A stretch of DNA of 64,000 bases from Alphaproteobacteria bacterium (GCA_947475445.1 CANJLC010000003.1:124001-188000); one strand, 5' to 3'; counted from the stretch's first letter, positions 17,708-27,938 are shown. The notes: generated from the sequence alone by a model not told the origin. Numbers and translations: made by a program.

Positions 17708-17722
17708 TTAACGCCACTTTAG
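17708..17722. promoter_or_regulatory. CtrA-box-like site between the TipN-like and Hpt genes
   Basis: TTAA-CGCCACT-TTAG at 17708-17722 matches the CtrA consensus TTAA-N7-TTAA with one mismatch. It lies in the 124-base divergent region, 61 bases from the TipN-like start and 49 from the Hpt start. An overlapping 6-base inverted repeat, AACGCC with GGCGTT, is also present. One near-match in a short region could be chance, so this is a candidate only. Confidence 0.45.
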
Positions 17723-17771
17723 CGGCGTTGGGCGGACACTGTGGGGGTTCGAACAACCGGAAAAAAACATC

Positions 17772-18110
17772 GTGCCCCATCCGATCGATCTTGAGCATCT
17801 GGCCCGCTACACCGGCGGCGAACGCGCGCTCAACGCGGAGATCCTGCGGCTGTTCGATTCCCAGGTCACCGACATGGTGGGCCAGCTCAACGAACTTCTG
17901 GCCGTGCGCGACATCAAGCGCTGGCGCGAAATCACCCATACCATCAAGGGCGCGGGGCGCAGCGTGGGCGCTTTTGAAATGGGCGAAGCGGCGGCAGCGG
18001 CGGAGCCGGTTCATCCGGCCAATGCGGAAAAAGCCAAGGCGGCGATTTCAGTCCTGGAAAATGAAGCCCGGAATGTGCGCGGCTTTATCCAGACCTACCT
18101 GGCGGCCTGA
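17772..18110 (+). CDS. Stand-alone histidine phosphotransfer (Hpt) domain protein
   Basis: 112-residue four-helix Hpt protein. The phosphoacceptor motif HTIKGAGRSVGA (H-x2-KG) is near residue 57, preceded by an ARYTGGERALNAEILRLF helix and followed by an acidic/Ala-rich helix. Such proteins relay phosphate between hybrid kinases and response regulators. The start is a GTG at 17772. The 3' end overlaps the convergent chorismate mutase gene by 16 bases. The only hybrid kinase in the window is the one at 25.4 kb, a possible but unproven partner. Confidence 0.85.
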   Translation: MPHPIDLEHLARYTGGERALNAEILRLFDSQVTDMVGQLNELLAVRDIKRWREITHTIKGAGRSVGAFEMGEAAAAAEPVHPANAEKAKAAISVLENEARNVRGFIQTYLAA

Positions 18111-18418
18111 TCCCTTAAATCGAATTTCTCGAATTCATGCGCGATGCTGGCTTCGATCAGCGTGCGCCAGACCGGCTCGGCAATGGCGGGACTAAGTCCC
18201 GCCTCTTTCGCCGCCACGATCACTTTTTGCACCACATCCTCAATGCGGGCAGGATCGCGCACCTGGTCGCGGCCCGTTTTCAATTGCGCCGCCCGCTCGA
18301 TATAGGCCTGGCGCACCGCCAGCAGCTCCACCAGCCTGGCATCCAGCGTGTCGATCGCCAGGCGCAATTCCTCCATGGAACCGTAGGCTTCCGGCGGTTT
18401 GATCGCGTCATTTTGCAT
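18095..18418 (-). CDS. Chorismate mutase (AroQ class)
   Basis: 107-residue all-helical enzyme converting chorismate to prephenate for Phe/Tyr synthesis. The AroQ signature is visible: SMEELRLAIDTLDARLVELL, the active-site Arg/Lys in RQAYIERAAQLKTGRDQVRDP, and the C-terminal Glu/Gln helix. The ATG at 18418 is preferred over a 13-residue longer start at 18457. It is a free-standing form, not fused to prephenate dehydratase. It is convergent with the Hpt gene and divergent from the ferredoxin reductase gene. Confidence 0.9.
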   Translation of the reverse strand: MQNDAIKPPEAYGSMEELRLAIDTLDARLVELLAVRQAYIERAAQLKTGRDQVRDPARIEDVVQKVIVAAKEAGLSPAIAEPVWRTLIEASIAHEFEKFDLRDQAAR

Positions 18419-18469
18419 TACAGGGACCCGGCGGACAGGGGTTGTTGCGCTGCCCATTTTTACATATAA

Positions 18470-19557
<1,088 letters not shown>

Positions 19558-19558
<1 letters not shown>

Positions 19559-19869
19559 TGAAGATCATCGCCAAGAATCGCGAAGGCAAAGTCCATGAAC
19601 TCGAAGGCCGCGACGGCTGGAGCGTGATGGAAATTTTGCGCGACGGCGGCCTGGGCGTGGCGGCGGAATGCGGCGGCGCCTGTGCCTGTGCCACCTGCCA
19701 TGTCTATGTCACGGACGGCTGGTACGAAAAACTGCCCGAACCCTCGGAAGCCGAAATCGACATGCTGGACATGGCGCTGGCGGTGGAGCCGGGCTCCTCG
19801 CGCCTGAGCTGCCAGGTGATCTGCAGCGCCGAGACTGACGGCATCAAGGTGACGGTCGCGCCGGAGTAG
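19558..19869 (+). CDS. 2Fe-2S ferredoxin (adrenodoxin type)
   Basis: 103-residue electron carrier. The cluster ligands are in CGGACACATCHVY (C-x5-C-x2-C) and in the later LSCQVI. The acidic patch EPSEAEIDMLDMA is characteristic of adrenodoxin-like ferredoxins that serve P450s or Fe-S cluster assembly. It is translationally coupled to the upstream ferredoxin reductase and followed 14 bases later by a DUF4188 gene, suggesting an NADPH-reductase-ferredoxin-acceptor chain (inference). Confidence 0.95.
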
Positions 19870-19883
19870 TGCATGATCGCCGC

Positions 19884-20357
19884 ATGGCGATCATTCCCGG
19901 GCGTCAGAACGCAATTCCCCGCAAAAGCTATGCGCTGTTCCTGATCGGCATGCGCATCAACAACCTGTTTGCGTTAAGCAAATGGGGACCCGTGGCGATG
20001 GCCATGCCGCGCATGCAGGCCGAACTGAGGCGCAAGCCGGAAGCAGGCCTGTTGTGGCAGCGCAATTTTCTCTCCGGCCGCATCGCGCTTTCCCTGCAAT
20101 ATTGGGATTCGATGGAAAAGCTGTTCGCCTATGCCCATGACCGGGACGGACAGCATTTTCCCGCCTGGGCCGCCTTCAACCGCAAGTTCAAGGACAACAA
20201 GGCGGTCGGCATCTGGCATGAAACCTATCTGGTGACCCCGGAAAATGCCGAGAATATCTATTCCAACATGCCCGCCTTTGGCCTTGGCGGGGCCATCGGC
20301 GTGGAAGCTGCAAAGGCAAGAATGGGCGGCTTGCGCGATCCCTTTGCCAAGCCCTAG
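19884..20357 (+). CDS. DUF4188 (monooxygenase-like) family protein
   Basis: 157 residues matching DUF4188: IGMRINNLFALSKWGPVAMAMPRM, SLQYWDSMEKLFAYAHDRDGQHFPAW and ETYLVTPENAENIYSNMP. The family is sometimes labelled monooxygenase-like (dimeric alpha/beta barrel), but no activity is established here. The ATG at 19884 is chosen over a GTG at 19869 because the conserved region begins immediately after it. Position right behind a reductase-ferredoxin pair is the only functional hint. Confidence 0.85.
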   Translation: MAIIPGRQNAIPRKSYALFLIGMRINNLFALSKWGPVAMAMPRMQAELRRKPEAGLLWQRNFLSGRIALSLQYWDSMEKLFAYAHDRDGQHFPAWAAFNRKFKDNKAVGIWHETYLVTPENAENIYSNMPAFGLGGAIGVEAAKARMGGLRDPFAKP

Positions 20358-20381
20358 TCTCTTCCGCGTTGGGGAGCGGCG

Positions 20382-20558
20382 ATGAAAATTTCCACCTTTG
20401 AACTTGTGGCCGCCGCGATCGTGGGCGTGATCGCCCTGTTCGTCCTCAAGCTGCTGGGGCTGGTGATCAAGTTCGCCTTCATCATCGCCTTGCTGTTGAC
20501 GCTGGCAGGTTGGCTTGTGTTTCGCTCGATCAGCCGGACTTTCTCCAAACGCCGTTGA
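20382..20558 (+). CDS. Small two-helix membrane protein, unknown function
   Basis: 58-residue hydrophobic protein beginning MKISTFELVAAAIVGVIALF, then LLGLVIKFAFIIALLLTLAG and a basic tail FRSISRTFSKRR. It could form one long or two short membrane helices with the basic end inside. A good ribosome binding site (GGGGAGCGG) precedes the ATG. It ends 7 bases before yifB/comM. I do not recognise a family. Confidence 0.65.
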   Translation: MKISTFELVAAAIVGVIALFVLKLLGLVIKFAFIIALLLTLAGWLVFRSISRTFSKRR

Positions 20559-20565
20559 GCTGCCC

Positions 20566-22083
20566 ATGACCGTTGCGCATATCTACACCGTCGCGTTCCA
20601 GGGAATAGAAGCGCGCGATGTGGACGTGCAGGTGCATGTGGGCGAATCCGGCGGCGGCCAGTTCAACATTGTGGGGCTGGCCGACAAGGCGGTGGCCGAG
20701 AGCAAGGAGCGGGTGCGCGCCGCGCTCAGCGCCATCGGACTGGCGCTGCCCTTCAAGCGCATCACCGTCAACCTGGCGCCGGCCGACCTGCCCAAGGAAG
20801 GATCGCATTATGACCTGCCCATTGCGCTGGGGCTTTTGGCGGCGATGGGCGTGCTTCCCGCCAGCGAAATGGAAAATTATGTCGCGCTGGGAGAATTGTC
20901 GCTCGATGCCGCCGTGACGCCAGTGGCGGGCGTGCTGCCGGCGGCGCTGGCGGCATCGTCCGCGGGTCGCGGCCTCATCTGTCCGGCGGGTAACGGACCG
21001 GAAGCGGCCTGGGCGGGCGAAATGGAAATATTGGCGACGCCCTCGCTGATCGCGCTGGTCAATCACATGAAAGGCACACAGGTCTTGTCGCCGCCTTCGG
21101 CCAAGCTGGCGCAGGACACGCGCGCCGTGCCGGACTTGAAGGATGTGAAGGGGCAGGAATCCGCCAAGCGCGCGCTGGAGATTGCTGCCGCGGGCGGCCA
21201 TAATCTCTTGATGATCGGCCCGCCCGGCGCGGGCAAATCCATGCTGGCGCAGCGCCTGCCGGGCATCCTGCCGCCGCTGGATGCGCGCGAGGCGCTGGAA
21301 ATTTCCATGGTGAAAAGCCTGGCCGGCGAATTGGCCGACGGCGCCATCAGCAAGGCGCGGCCTTTCCGCAATCCGCATCACAGCGCTTCCATGGCGGCGC
21401 TGGTGGGAGGCGGCCTTCGTGTCAGGCCGGGCGAAGTTTCGCTGGCCCATCTGGGCGTGCTGTTCCTGGACGAGCTTCCCGAATTCCAGCGCGGCGTGCT
21501 GGAGTCGTTGCGCCAGCCGATTGAAAGCGGCGAGGCGGTGGTGGCGCGGGCCAATGCGCATGTGCGCTATCCGGCGCGCTTCCAGCTGGTGGCAGCGATG
21601 AACCCCTGCCGCTGCGGCTATCTCAGCGATCCGGCGCAAGGCTGCGGCCGCGCCCCCAAATGCGGCAACGATTACCAGAGCCGCATTTCCGGTCCGCTGT
21701 TCGACCGCATTGATTTGCATGTCGAGGTCGCGGCCGTGAGCGCCAGCGATCTGAGCCTGCCGCCGCCCGCTGAAGGCAATGCCGAGGTGGCGGCGCGCGT
21801 GGCCAGGGCGCGCGCCATCCAGCGCGAAAGGTTCAAGGACCATCCCATTCGCACCAATGCGGAAGCGGAAGGCGAATTGCTGGATGCGGTGGCGACGCCA
21901 GATAGCGCGGGCGCCAAGCTGCTGGCTGAAGCCTCGGAGCGCATGAAATTGTCGGCGCGCGGTTATCACCGGGTGCTGCGGGTGGCGCGCACCATTGCTG
22001 ACCTGGCGGGGGCGGAAAATGTGGCGCGGCCGCATGTGGCCGAAGCGCTGTCCTACCGGCGGCTCACCAGTATCGCGGGTTAG
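20566..22083 (+). CDS. comM: YifB/ComM-family Mg-chelatase-like AAA+ ATPase
   Basis: 505 residues. An N-terminal Lon-like (ChlI) domain (VDVQVHVGESGGGQFNIVGL, KRITVNLAPADLPKEG) is followed by an AAA+ domain with Walker A GPPGAGKSMLAQRLPGILPP, Walker B VLFLDELPEF and an arginine-finger region. A zinc-type CRCGYL/CGRAPKC loop and the C-terminal SARGYHRVLRVARTIADL region follow. ComM is a branch-migration helicase promoting integration of heterologous DNA in natural transformation. The ATG at 20566 is the family start. Confidence 0.93.
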   Translation: MTVAHIYTVAFQGIEARDVDVQVHVGESGGGQFNIVGLADKAVAESKERVRAALSAIGLALPFKRITVNLAPADLPKEGSHYDLPIALGLLAAMGVLPASEMENYVALGELSLDAAVTPVAGVLPAALAASSAGRGLICPAGNGPEAAWAGEMEILATPSLIALVNHMKGTQVLSPPSAKLAQDTRAVPDLKDVKGQESAKRALEIAAAGGHNLLMIGPPGAGKSMLAQRLPGILPPLDAREALEISMVKSLAGELADGAISKARPFRNPHHSASMAALVGGGLRVRPGEVSLAHLGVLFLDELPEFQRGVLESLRQPIESGEAVVARANAHVRYPARFQLVAAMNPCRCGYLSDPAQGCGRAPKCGNDYQSRISGPLFDRIDLHVEVAAVSASDLSLPPPAEGNAEVAARVARARAIQRERFKDHPIRTNAEAEGELLDAVATPDSAGAKLLAEASERMKLSARGYHRVLRVARTIADLAGAENVARPHVAEALSYRRLTSIAG

Positions 22084-22271
22084 GGCGCGGGCGGCCGGGC
22101 CTTGCGCTCGATATCGGTGATCGCCGCGCAAATCCTGTTCCAGGCGTAGAATCCTTCGATATTGCCCTTGGCCAGCATGTCTTCGGCCTTGAGGGCGGAA
22201 ACCGACATGGCCTGGCCGCCATGCAGCTTGATCATCTTGTCCACGGCCTGGTGCAGCGTGTCGTCATCCAT
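22080..22271 (-). CDS. Small conserved hypothetical protein
   Basis: 63-residue protein beginning MDDDTLHQAVDKMIKLHGGQ and continuing with ALKAEDMLAKGNIEGFYAWNRI; largely helical and soluble. I do not recognise a domain, although the charge pattern and codon use are those of a real gene. Its stop overlaps the end of the convergent yifB/comM gene by 4 bases. The ATG at 22271 is preferred; a start at 22307 adds an unrelated leader. Confidence 0.6.
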   Translation of the reverse strand: MDDDTLHQAVDKMIKLHGGQAMSVSALKAEDMLAKGNIEGFYAWNRICAAITDIERKARPPAP

Positions 22272-22364
22272 TGCGCCACCGTAGGCGCTCTGTATCGGAT
22301 AGGCCAATGGCCGGGAACTTTTGTTCCGGAGTTCCGTTTATTCCCCGATAACGGGAGATCAATC

Positions 22365-22583
22365 ATGAAAAATATGGGCATTTTGGGCGCTGTTTTGATC
22401 GCCATTGGCGTGGGCGCATTGCTGTTCGGCCATTTTTCCTTCACCGAAACCAAGCCGGTCCTGAAGGCCGGTCCCCTGGAAATCAATTCCCAGGAACAAC
22501 ACACCGTGTGGATTCCCACCGCTGCCGGCATCGTGATTGTGCTGGCGGGCGTTGGCCTGATTCTGGCCGGCCGCAAGGCTTAG
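22365..22583 (+). CDS. Small membrane protein with two helices, unknown function
   Basis: 72 residues. Helix 1 lies at about 5-22 (ILGAVLIAIGVGALLFG). A short soluble loop follows containing FTETKPVLKAGPLEINSQEQ, then helix 2 at about 49-68 (WIPTAAGIVIVLAGVGLIL), ending GRKA. Small DUF3185-like or YeaQ-like membrane proteins have similar layouts, but I cannot assign a family. The ATG at 22365 has GGGAG seven to eleven bases upstream. It is monocistronic and followed by a large hairpin. Confidence 0.7.
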   Translation: MKNMGILGAVLIAIGVGALLFGHFSFTETKPVLKAGPLEINSQEQHTVWIPTAAGIVIVLAGVGLILAGRKA

Positions 22584-22596
22584 GGCAAAACAGTCT

Positions 22597-22658
22597 GGCG
22601 CGGGCCTTCTGCGTCCTGGGTGCGTCGCGCGTGCCCAGGCCGCAGAATTGCTCGCGCC
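22597..22658. terminator. Large imperfect hairpin between the small membrane protein gene and pstB
   Basis: Core arms of 14 bases, TTCTGCGTCCTGGG (22607-22620) and CCCAGGCCGCAGAA (22634-22647), pair with one mismatch. Outer arms GGCGCG (22597-22602) and CGCGCC (22653-22658) extend it. It lies between converging genes, where a terminator is expected, but has no U-run. It may be a Rho-independent-like stop for both strands or a dispersed repeat. Confidence 0.45.
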
Positions 22659-22671
22659 TTACGCGGCACTC

Positions 22672-23442
22672 TTAGCCAAATCTTCCGGTAATATACTGCT
22701 CGGTTCTTTTATTGTCCGGCGCGGTGAAGATTTTTTCCGTGGCGCCATACTCGACCAGCTCGCCCAGATACATGAAGGCGGTGTAGTCGCTGGCGCGCGA
22801 GGCCTGCTGCATATTGTGGGTGACGATCACGATGGTGTAATCGGCCGAGAGTTCGTCGATCAGTTCCTCGATCTTGGCGGTGGAAATCGGATCGAGCGCC
22901 GAGCAGGGCTCATCCAGCAAGATCACTTCCGGGCGCGTTGCCACGGTGCGGGCGATGCACAGGCGCTGCTGCTGGCCGCCGGACAGCGAGAGGCCCGAAG
23001 CGTTCAGCTTGTCCTTCACTTCGCCCCACAGCGCGGCGCGCGTCAGCGCATCCTCGATGCGGCCATCCAGTTCCGAGCGCGGCAGATTCTCGTACAGCTT
23101 TATGCCGAAGGCGACATTGTCGTAGATGGTCATGGGGAACGGCGTGGGCTTCTGGAACACCATGCCGATGCGCGCGCGCAGCAGGTTGAGGTCCTTGACC
23201 TTGAGGGTGTTCTCGCCATCCATCAGGATCTCGCCTTCGGCGTGCTGGCCAGGATAGAGCTCGTAGATGCGATTGATGGCGCGCAGCAAGGTGGACTTGC
23301 CGCAGCCGGACGGGCCGATAAAGGCCGTCACCTTGCGGTCATACAGCGGCAGCGAAATATTCTTTAGCGCCTTGGACGCACCATAGAAGAAGGACAAATC
23401 CTTGATCTCAACCTTGGTTTTGATGTTGGCCGGCATGTCCAT
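22672..23442 (-). CDS. pstB: Phosphate ABC transporter ATP-binding protein PstB
   Basis: 256-residue ABC ATPase energising high-affinity phosphate uptake. Walker A is [17 protein letters not shown], the signature is [16 protein letters not shown] and Walker B is [13 protein letters not shown], followed by the H-loop VTHNMQQA. The [13 protein letters not shown] opening and the ending ITGRFG are diagnostic of PstB rather than other ABC ATPases. It is the last gene of pstC-pstA-pstB, 3 bases after pstA; phoU, often next, is absent. Confidence 0.96.
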   Translation of the reverse strand: MDMPANIKTKVEIKDLSFFYGASKALKNISLPLYDRKVTAFIGPSGCGKSTLLRAINRIYELYPGQHAEGEILMDGENTLKVKDLNLLRARIGMVFQKPTPFPMTIYDNVAFGIKLYENLPRSELDGRIEDALTRAALWGEVKDKLNASGLSLSGGQQQRLCIARTVATRPEVILLDEPCSALDPISTAKIEELIDELSADYTIVIVTHNMQQASRASDYTAFMYLGELVEYGATEKIFTAPDNKRTEQYITGRFG

Positions 23443-23445
23443 GGA

Positions 23446-24294
23446 TCAGTTCCGTTGTTTGTTTTCAAGCATGCGCGCAAGGATGGAAAGGGTCAGCACC
23501 GTGGCGGTGACCAGAAGCGCCGCGGCCCAGGCCAGGCGGTGCCAGTCTTCATAGGGCGATAGCGCATACTGGTAGATCACGGTCGGCAGCGAGGCCATCG
23601 GGCCGTTGAAATTGGTGGTCATGAACTGGTTGTTGAGCGCGGTGAACAGCAAGGGCGCGGTTTCGCCCGAGATGCGCGCCACCGCCAGCAGAACGCCGGT
23701 GACGATGCCGGCCTGCGCCGCTTTCCAGGTGACGCGGCGGATCAGGTAGCTGGTGGGCGCGCCCAGCGCGCTGGCGGCTTCGCGCAGGCCGTTGGGCACC
23801 AGCAGCAGCATGTTCTCGGTTGTGCGCACCACAACGGGAATGACGATCACGGTCAGCGCCGCCGCGCCCGCCCAGGCCGAGAAGTGGCCCATTGGCTTGA
23901 CCAGCATTTCATAGATGAACAGGCCGGTGACGATGGAGGGCGCGCTGAGCAAGATGTCATTCACGAAACGCACGACAAAGGCGAAGCGGGTATGCTTGCC
24001 ATATTCGGCCAGGTAGGTGGCGGCAAAGACGCCGATGGGTGTGCCCACGATCACCGCGACCAGGCTCATCATCACGCTGCCCAGGATGGCGTTGGAAAGA
24101 CCGCCTTCCGATCCGGGCGGCGGCGTGGCTTCGGTAAACAAAGTGGGCGAGAGGGCGGCGACGCCGTCCTTGAGCAGCGCGCCCAGGATAAAGCCCAGCC
24201 AGATCAGGCCGAAAATTGCCGCGGAAATGGAAAGCGCGATGAAGATGGCGTTGGCGGCTCTGCGGCGGGCATAGAGCACGGGGTTGATGACCAT
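23446..24294 (-). CDS. pstA: Phosphate ABC transporter permease PstA
   Basis: 282-residue inner-membrane permease with about six helices. The EAA-type loop is visible as [21 protein letters not shown], and the partner-facing region has [19 protein letters not shown], characteristic of PstA. It pairs with PstC to form the translocation channel. It starts one base after the end of pstC and ends 3 bases before pstB, so the three genes form one operon. Confidence 0.95.
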   Translation of the reverse strand: MVINPVLYARRRAANAIFIALSISAAIFGLIWLGFILGALLKDGVAALSPTLFTEATPPPGSEGGLSNAILGSVMMSLVAVIVGTPIGVFAATYLAEYGKHTRFAFVVRFVNDILLSAPSIVTGLFIYEMLVKPMGHFSAWAGAAALTVIVIPVVVRTTENMLLLVPNGLREAASALGAPTSYLIRRVTWKAAQAGIVTGVLLAVARISGETAPLLFTALNNQFMTTNFNGPMASLPTVIYQYALSPYEDWHRLAWAAALLVTATVLTLSILARMLENKQRN

Positions 24295-24295
24295 G

Positions 24296-25294
24296 TTATT
24301 TCCCCGCCCGCTGTTCGAGAGAACGCAGCATCAGCTGGGCGCTGGCAAGCACGATGAAAGTTATGAAGAACAGGATCAGGCCCAGGTAAATCAGCGACGA
24401 GGTGTAGATCTCGCTGGTGGCTTCCGCGAATTCATTGGCGATGGTGGCCGAGATGGTGGTGCCCGGCGCAAACAGGGACGGCGCGATGCGATGGGCGTTG
24501 CCGATGACAAAGGTGACGGCCATGGTTTCGCCCAGCGCCCGGCCCAGCGCCAGCATCGCCCCGCCCACCACGCCGGAGCGCGCATAGGGAAGCACCACGC
24601 GCCACATCACTTCCCATGTGGTGCAGCCAAGTCCGTAAGTGGCTTCCTTGAGCATGGCGGGCACGGTTTCGAATACGTCGCGCGTCACCGCCGAAATGAA
24701 AGGCAGGATCATGATGGACAGGATCAGGCCGGCCGTGATGATGCCGATGCCGTAAGGCGTGCCGCCGAAGAGCGAGCCCAGGACCGGCACATCCACCAGG
24801 GAATCGATCACTGGCAGCTGGACATGTTCCTGGAACCAGGGCGCGAACACGAACAGGCCCCAGATTCCGTAAATGATGGAGGGAATGCCTGCCAGAAGTT
24901 CGATGGCGATGCCGATGGGCCTGCGCAAGAAGCGCGGGCAAAGCTCGGTGAGGAATATGGCGATGCCGATGCCCACCGGCACGGCCACCAGCATCGCCAG
25001 CAGCGAGGTGACCAGGGTGCCATAAATGGAGGCCAGCGCGCCGAAGCGTTCGCGCGAGGGGCTCCAGCGCTCGGTGGTCAAGAAGCTCCAGCCAAATTCC
25101 CTGACGGCAGGAATGGAGCCGATGACCAGGGAGATGATCACCCCGGCAAACAGCAGCAGCAGCAAGGCGGCGGCCAGCCAGGTGAGAAAATGAAAACGCT
25201 TGTCCCCCGCGCTGGCGCGGCGCGTAGTTTGGGCCCTGTCGGCCAATAGCCGGGCGTCGCTGCTGGTTTCGTCTCTCAAGGCGATATCGGCCAT
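24296..25294 (-). CDS. pstC: Phosphate ABC transporter permease PstC
   Basis: 332 residues with a cytoplasmic N-terminal tail of about 35 residues, a first helix near 45-65 and five more helices. The EAA loop is [20 protein letters not shown] and the [16 protein letters not shown] stretch is typical of PstC. The ATG at 25294 is preferred over a 13-residue longer start at 25333. It leads the operon behind the Pho-box-like sequence at 25354-25382. No pstS is adjacent, so the binding protein must be encoded elsewhere. Confidence 0.95.
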   Translation of the reverse strand: MADIALRDETSSDARLLADRAQTTRRASAGDKRFHFLTWLAAALLLLLFAGVIISLVIGSIPAVREFGWSFLTTERWSPSRERFGALASIYGTLVTSLLAMLVAVPVGIGIAIFLTELCPRFLRRPIGIAIELLAGIPSIIYGIWGLFVFAPWFQEHVQLPVIDSLVDVPVLGSLFGGTPYGIGIITAGLILSIMILPFISAVTRDVFETVPAMLKEATYGLGCTTWEVMWRVVLPYARSGVVGGAMLALGRALGETMAVTFVIGNAHRIAPSLFAPGTTISATIANEFAEATSEIYTSSLIYLGLILFFITFIVLASAQLMLRSLEQRAGK

Positions 25295-25353
25295 TTTGTG
25301 GGGGAAGTCCGTTGGCAGGCGGCGCCAATTCACAATGCTCCCGCGCCACGAAC

Positions 25354-25382
25354 ATCACAGTTTTGCAAAGCTTTTGTGACGC
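25354..25382 (-). promoter_or_regulatory. Pho-box-like direct repeats upstream of pstC
   Basis: Read on the minus strand: GCGTCAC-AAAA-GCTTTGC-AAAA-CTGTGAT. Three heptamers are spaced by A-runs at an 11-base period, the architecture of PhoB sites (CTGTCAT, A/T-rich spacer, CTGTCAY). The last heptamer matches 6 of 7 and the first 4 of 7; the middle one is poor. The block ends 60 bases before the pstC ATG, a sensible position for activation. Confidence 0.5.
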
Positions 25383-25424
25383 CGAATCAGGCGGCCCAAG
25401 TGCGCCCGTAAGCATTTGATTATT

Positions 25425-27875
25425 ATGAGTTTTCTTTCGTTTTTGCGGCCTGCGGCGGTGCAGCCGCAGCCCTGGCCGGGGAACTTCAGGCTTTTTTATG
25501 GGGTCCGGGGCCACACTCAGGGCCAAACACAAGGGAATTTCAGTCGCTTGACCATCGCAAGGGTCATCCGGGTCGTATTTGGCGTGCTGGCGGGCTTGAT
25601 GCTCGTCGCGGCGCTGGCCGATATCGTGCTTCTGGGCCAGCTCACCATCGTGTCGCCCGCCAGCTTCGGCGCGCTGCTCACCATTGCCCTGGCCTTCCTG
25701 ATCAACAACGCCCTGACCAGCCGCGAGAAGCGCGAGCTGCTGGAAAAGCAGACCGCCGAACTGCGCGCCAGCGGTGCCAGGCTGGAAGCCAGCTTGCGCA
25801 ACGCTGCGGCGATGAATGCGCGGCTCTACCAGAGCGAGCTTCGCTACAAGGGGTTGGTGGATGCGCAGGGTGACGCGATTTTCCGCAGCGATTCCTCCAG
25901 CCGCCTGACATACGCCAATGAAGGCTTCTTCAAGATTTTCGGCCTCGATCCCAAGCGGGCCATCGGCTATCCCTTCGCGCCCGAATTGCATCCCGAAAGC
26001 AGGGCGCCCTTGTTCGGCAGCTTCGCCGCGCTGGAGCAGGGCCGGGGCCGCGCCCGCTATGACCAGCATGTCAGGACGCCCTATGGCTATCGCTGGATCG
26101 CCTGGGAGGACTATGCCATCCGCGACGGCTATGGCCGCCTGGTCGAAGTGCAAAGCGTCGGCCGCGACATCACCGAGCGCAAGGCGCTGGAAGATGCGCT
26201 GACCGAAGCGCGCGACAATGCCGAGGCCGCGTCACGCGCCAAGTCCGGCTTTCTGGCCACCATGAGCCATGAAATCCGCACGCCCATGAATGGCGTGCTG
26301 GGCATGGGACGGCTGCTGCTGGAAACCGACCTGCGCGCCGACCAGCGCACCTATGCCGAAGCCATCACCCAGTCGGGTGAAGCGCTGCTCACCTTGATCG
26401 GCGACATCCTGGATTTTTCCAAGATCGAATCCGGCACCTTGACGCTGGACGAAGACGAAGTGGAAATCCGCACCCTGCTCAACGGCGTGTCGGAACTGCT
26501 GGGGCCGCGCGCCCATGCCAAGAGCATCGAGATCGCCACCATGGTGGCCGGCGATGTTCCGCGCATCATCCGCGCCGATGAAGTGCGCTTCCGCCAGGTG
26601 TTGACCAACCTGATCGGCAATGCCGTGAAATTCACGGAAAAAGGCGGCATCTGCGTCGAAGTGAAAATGGCCGATGGTCAAAGCCGCAATTTCCTGCGCG
26701 TCGAAGTGCGCGATACCGGCGTGGGCGTGCCGGTGCAAAAACGCCAGGATATTTTCCAGGAATTCGTGCAGGCCGATTCCAGCCATGCGCGCAAGTTCGG
26801 CGGTTCGGGCCTGGGGCTGGCCATTTCCAAGCGCCTGGTCGAGGCGATGGGCGGCGAGATCGGGCTGGAGGCGGTGGACGATGGCGGCTCGTCCTTCTGG
26901 TTCACTTTGCCCGCCATCGTGGCCGAACTGGCGCCGGAACAGCAAAAGCCGCTGGACGGAAAACGCATCGCCATCGTCACCCGCAACAAGCCGCTGCGCG
27001 ACGGGCTGACCTACCAGGTCGAGGCGGCGGGCGGCGAGGCGATCAATTTCAACCACCTGGCGCCCAGCGGACGCATCGACGCCATGCTGATCGACGCTGG
27101 CACCGAGGCCGAACCTGTTCCCTTCATCCAGCCGCAATTCAATATTCCGGCCCTGGTGCTGCTGACACCGGCGGCACGCGGCAAGCTGGACGCCCTCAAG
27201 GCGATGGGCTTTGCCGGCTACCTGGTCAAGCCGGTGCGCGAAGTCTCCCTGCTGGAACGGCTGCTGATCTGCATGCAGGCGCATGGCAAACCCCAGGCGC
27301 CGGATGCCGAGCATGAATTCGCGACGCCGCCGGTGCTGGAAGCGGCGATTGAAGCGGCGCCGCCTGCGCCTTATGAGCCCTCGCCCTATGAGCGTGCCTA
27401 TTATGAGCCCCCGATGCTGGAGCCCGAACCCAGGGTCGAGGCACCGGCTGTCGCTGCACCGCAGGCCGGCAACGGCCTTCGCATCCTTCTGGCCGAGGAC
27501 AATCCCGTCAACGCGCTGCTCATCCGCGAATTGCTGCGCCGGCGCGGCCACAGCACGAGGGAAGTCACCACCGGCACCGCCGCCGTGGCCGCCATGGAAG
27601 AAGAACGCTTCGACCTGCTGCTGACCGATATCCACATGCCGGGCATGGACGGCATTGATGCGGCCCGCGCCATTCGCGCCAATGAGCAGGCACAAGGCCG
27701 CGCCCGCACCCCCATCGTGGCGCTCACCGCCGACGCGCTGGAAACCGGCAAGCGTGCCTGCCAGGAAGCCGGCATGGACGGCTTTTTGACCAAGCCGGTG
27801 GACCCCGCCGAGCTGGAAGAAATGTTCCTGATGCTCTTTCCCAATGAAGACGGCTTGCAGACCGCCGCCGCCTGA
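25425..27875 (+). CDS. Hybrid sensor histidine kinase (PAS-HisKA-HATPase-REC-REC)
   Basis: 816 residues. Two membrane helices lie near 44-63 and 76-94, then a coiled coil, a PAS domain (about 140-250) and HisKA with phosphoacceptor His282 in [11 protein letters not shown]. The ATPase domain has [14 protein letters not shown] (N box), RDTGVGVP (G1) and [14 protein letters not shown]. The first receiver (about 512-615) is degenerate: IVTRN replaces the acidic pair. After a Pro/Glu-rich linker comes a complete receiver with [10 protein letters not shown], Asp735 in [12 protein letters not shown], and TKPV. The ATG at 25425 lacks a clear ribosome binding site. It is divergent from pstC. Confidence 0.93.
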   Translation: MSFLSFLRPAAVQPQPWPGNFRLFYGVRGHTQGQTQGNFSRLTIARVIRVVFGVLAGLMLVAALADIVLLGQLTIVSPASFGALLTIALAFLINNALTSREKRELLEKQTAELRASGARLEASLRNAAAMNARLYQSELRYKGLVDAQGDAIFRSDSSSRLTYANEGFFKIFGLDPKRAIGYPFAPELHPESRAPLFGSFAALEQGRGRARYDQHVRTPYGYRWIAWEDYAIRDGYGRLVEVQSVGRDITERKALEDALTEARDNAEAASRAKSGFLATMSHEIRTPMNGVLGMGRLLLETDLRADQRTYAEAITQSGEALLTLIGDILDFSKIESGTLTLDEDEVEIRTLLNGVSELLGPRAHAKSIEIATMVAGDVPRIIRADEVRFRQVLTNLIGNAVKFTEKGGICVEVKMADGQSRNFLRVEVRDTGVGVPVQKRQDIFQEFVQADSSHARKFGGSGLGLAISKRLVEAMGGEIGLEAVDDGGSSFWFTLPAIVAELAPEQQKPLDGKRIAIVTRNKPLRDGLTYQVEAAGGEAINFNHLAPSGRIDAMLIDAGTEAEPVPFIQPQFNIPALVLLTPAARGKLDALKAMGFAGYLVKPVREVSLLERLLICMQAHGKPQAPDAEHEFATPPVLEAAIEAAPPAPYEPSPYERAYYEPPMLEPEPRVEAPAVAAPQAGNGLRILLAEDNPVNALLIRELLRRRGHSTREVTTGTAAVAAMEEERFDLLLTDIHMPGMDGIDAARAIRANEQAQGRARTPIVALTADALETGKRACQEAGMDGFLTKPVDPAELEEMFLMLFPNEDGLQTAAA

Positions 27876-27938
27876 CAGGGCTAGGCAACCTCTAGAATTC
27901 CTATAGCTTTCCGTTCGCCGAGGTTTGGGGGACGAAGC

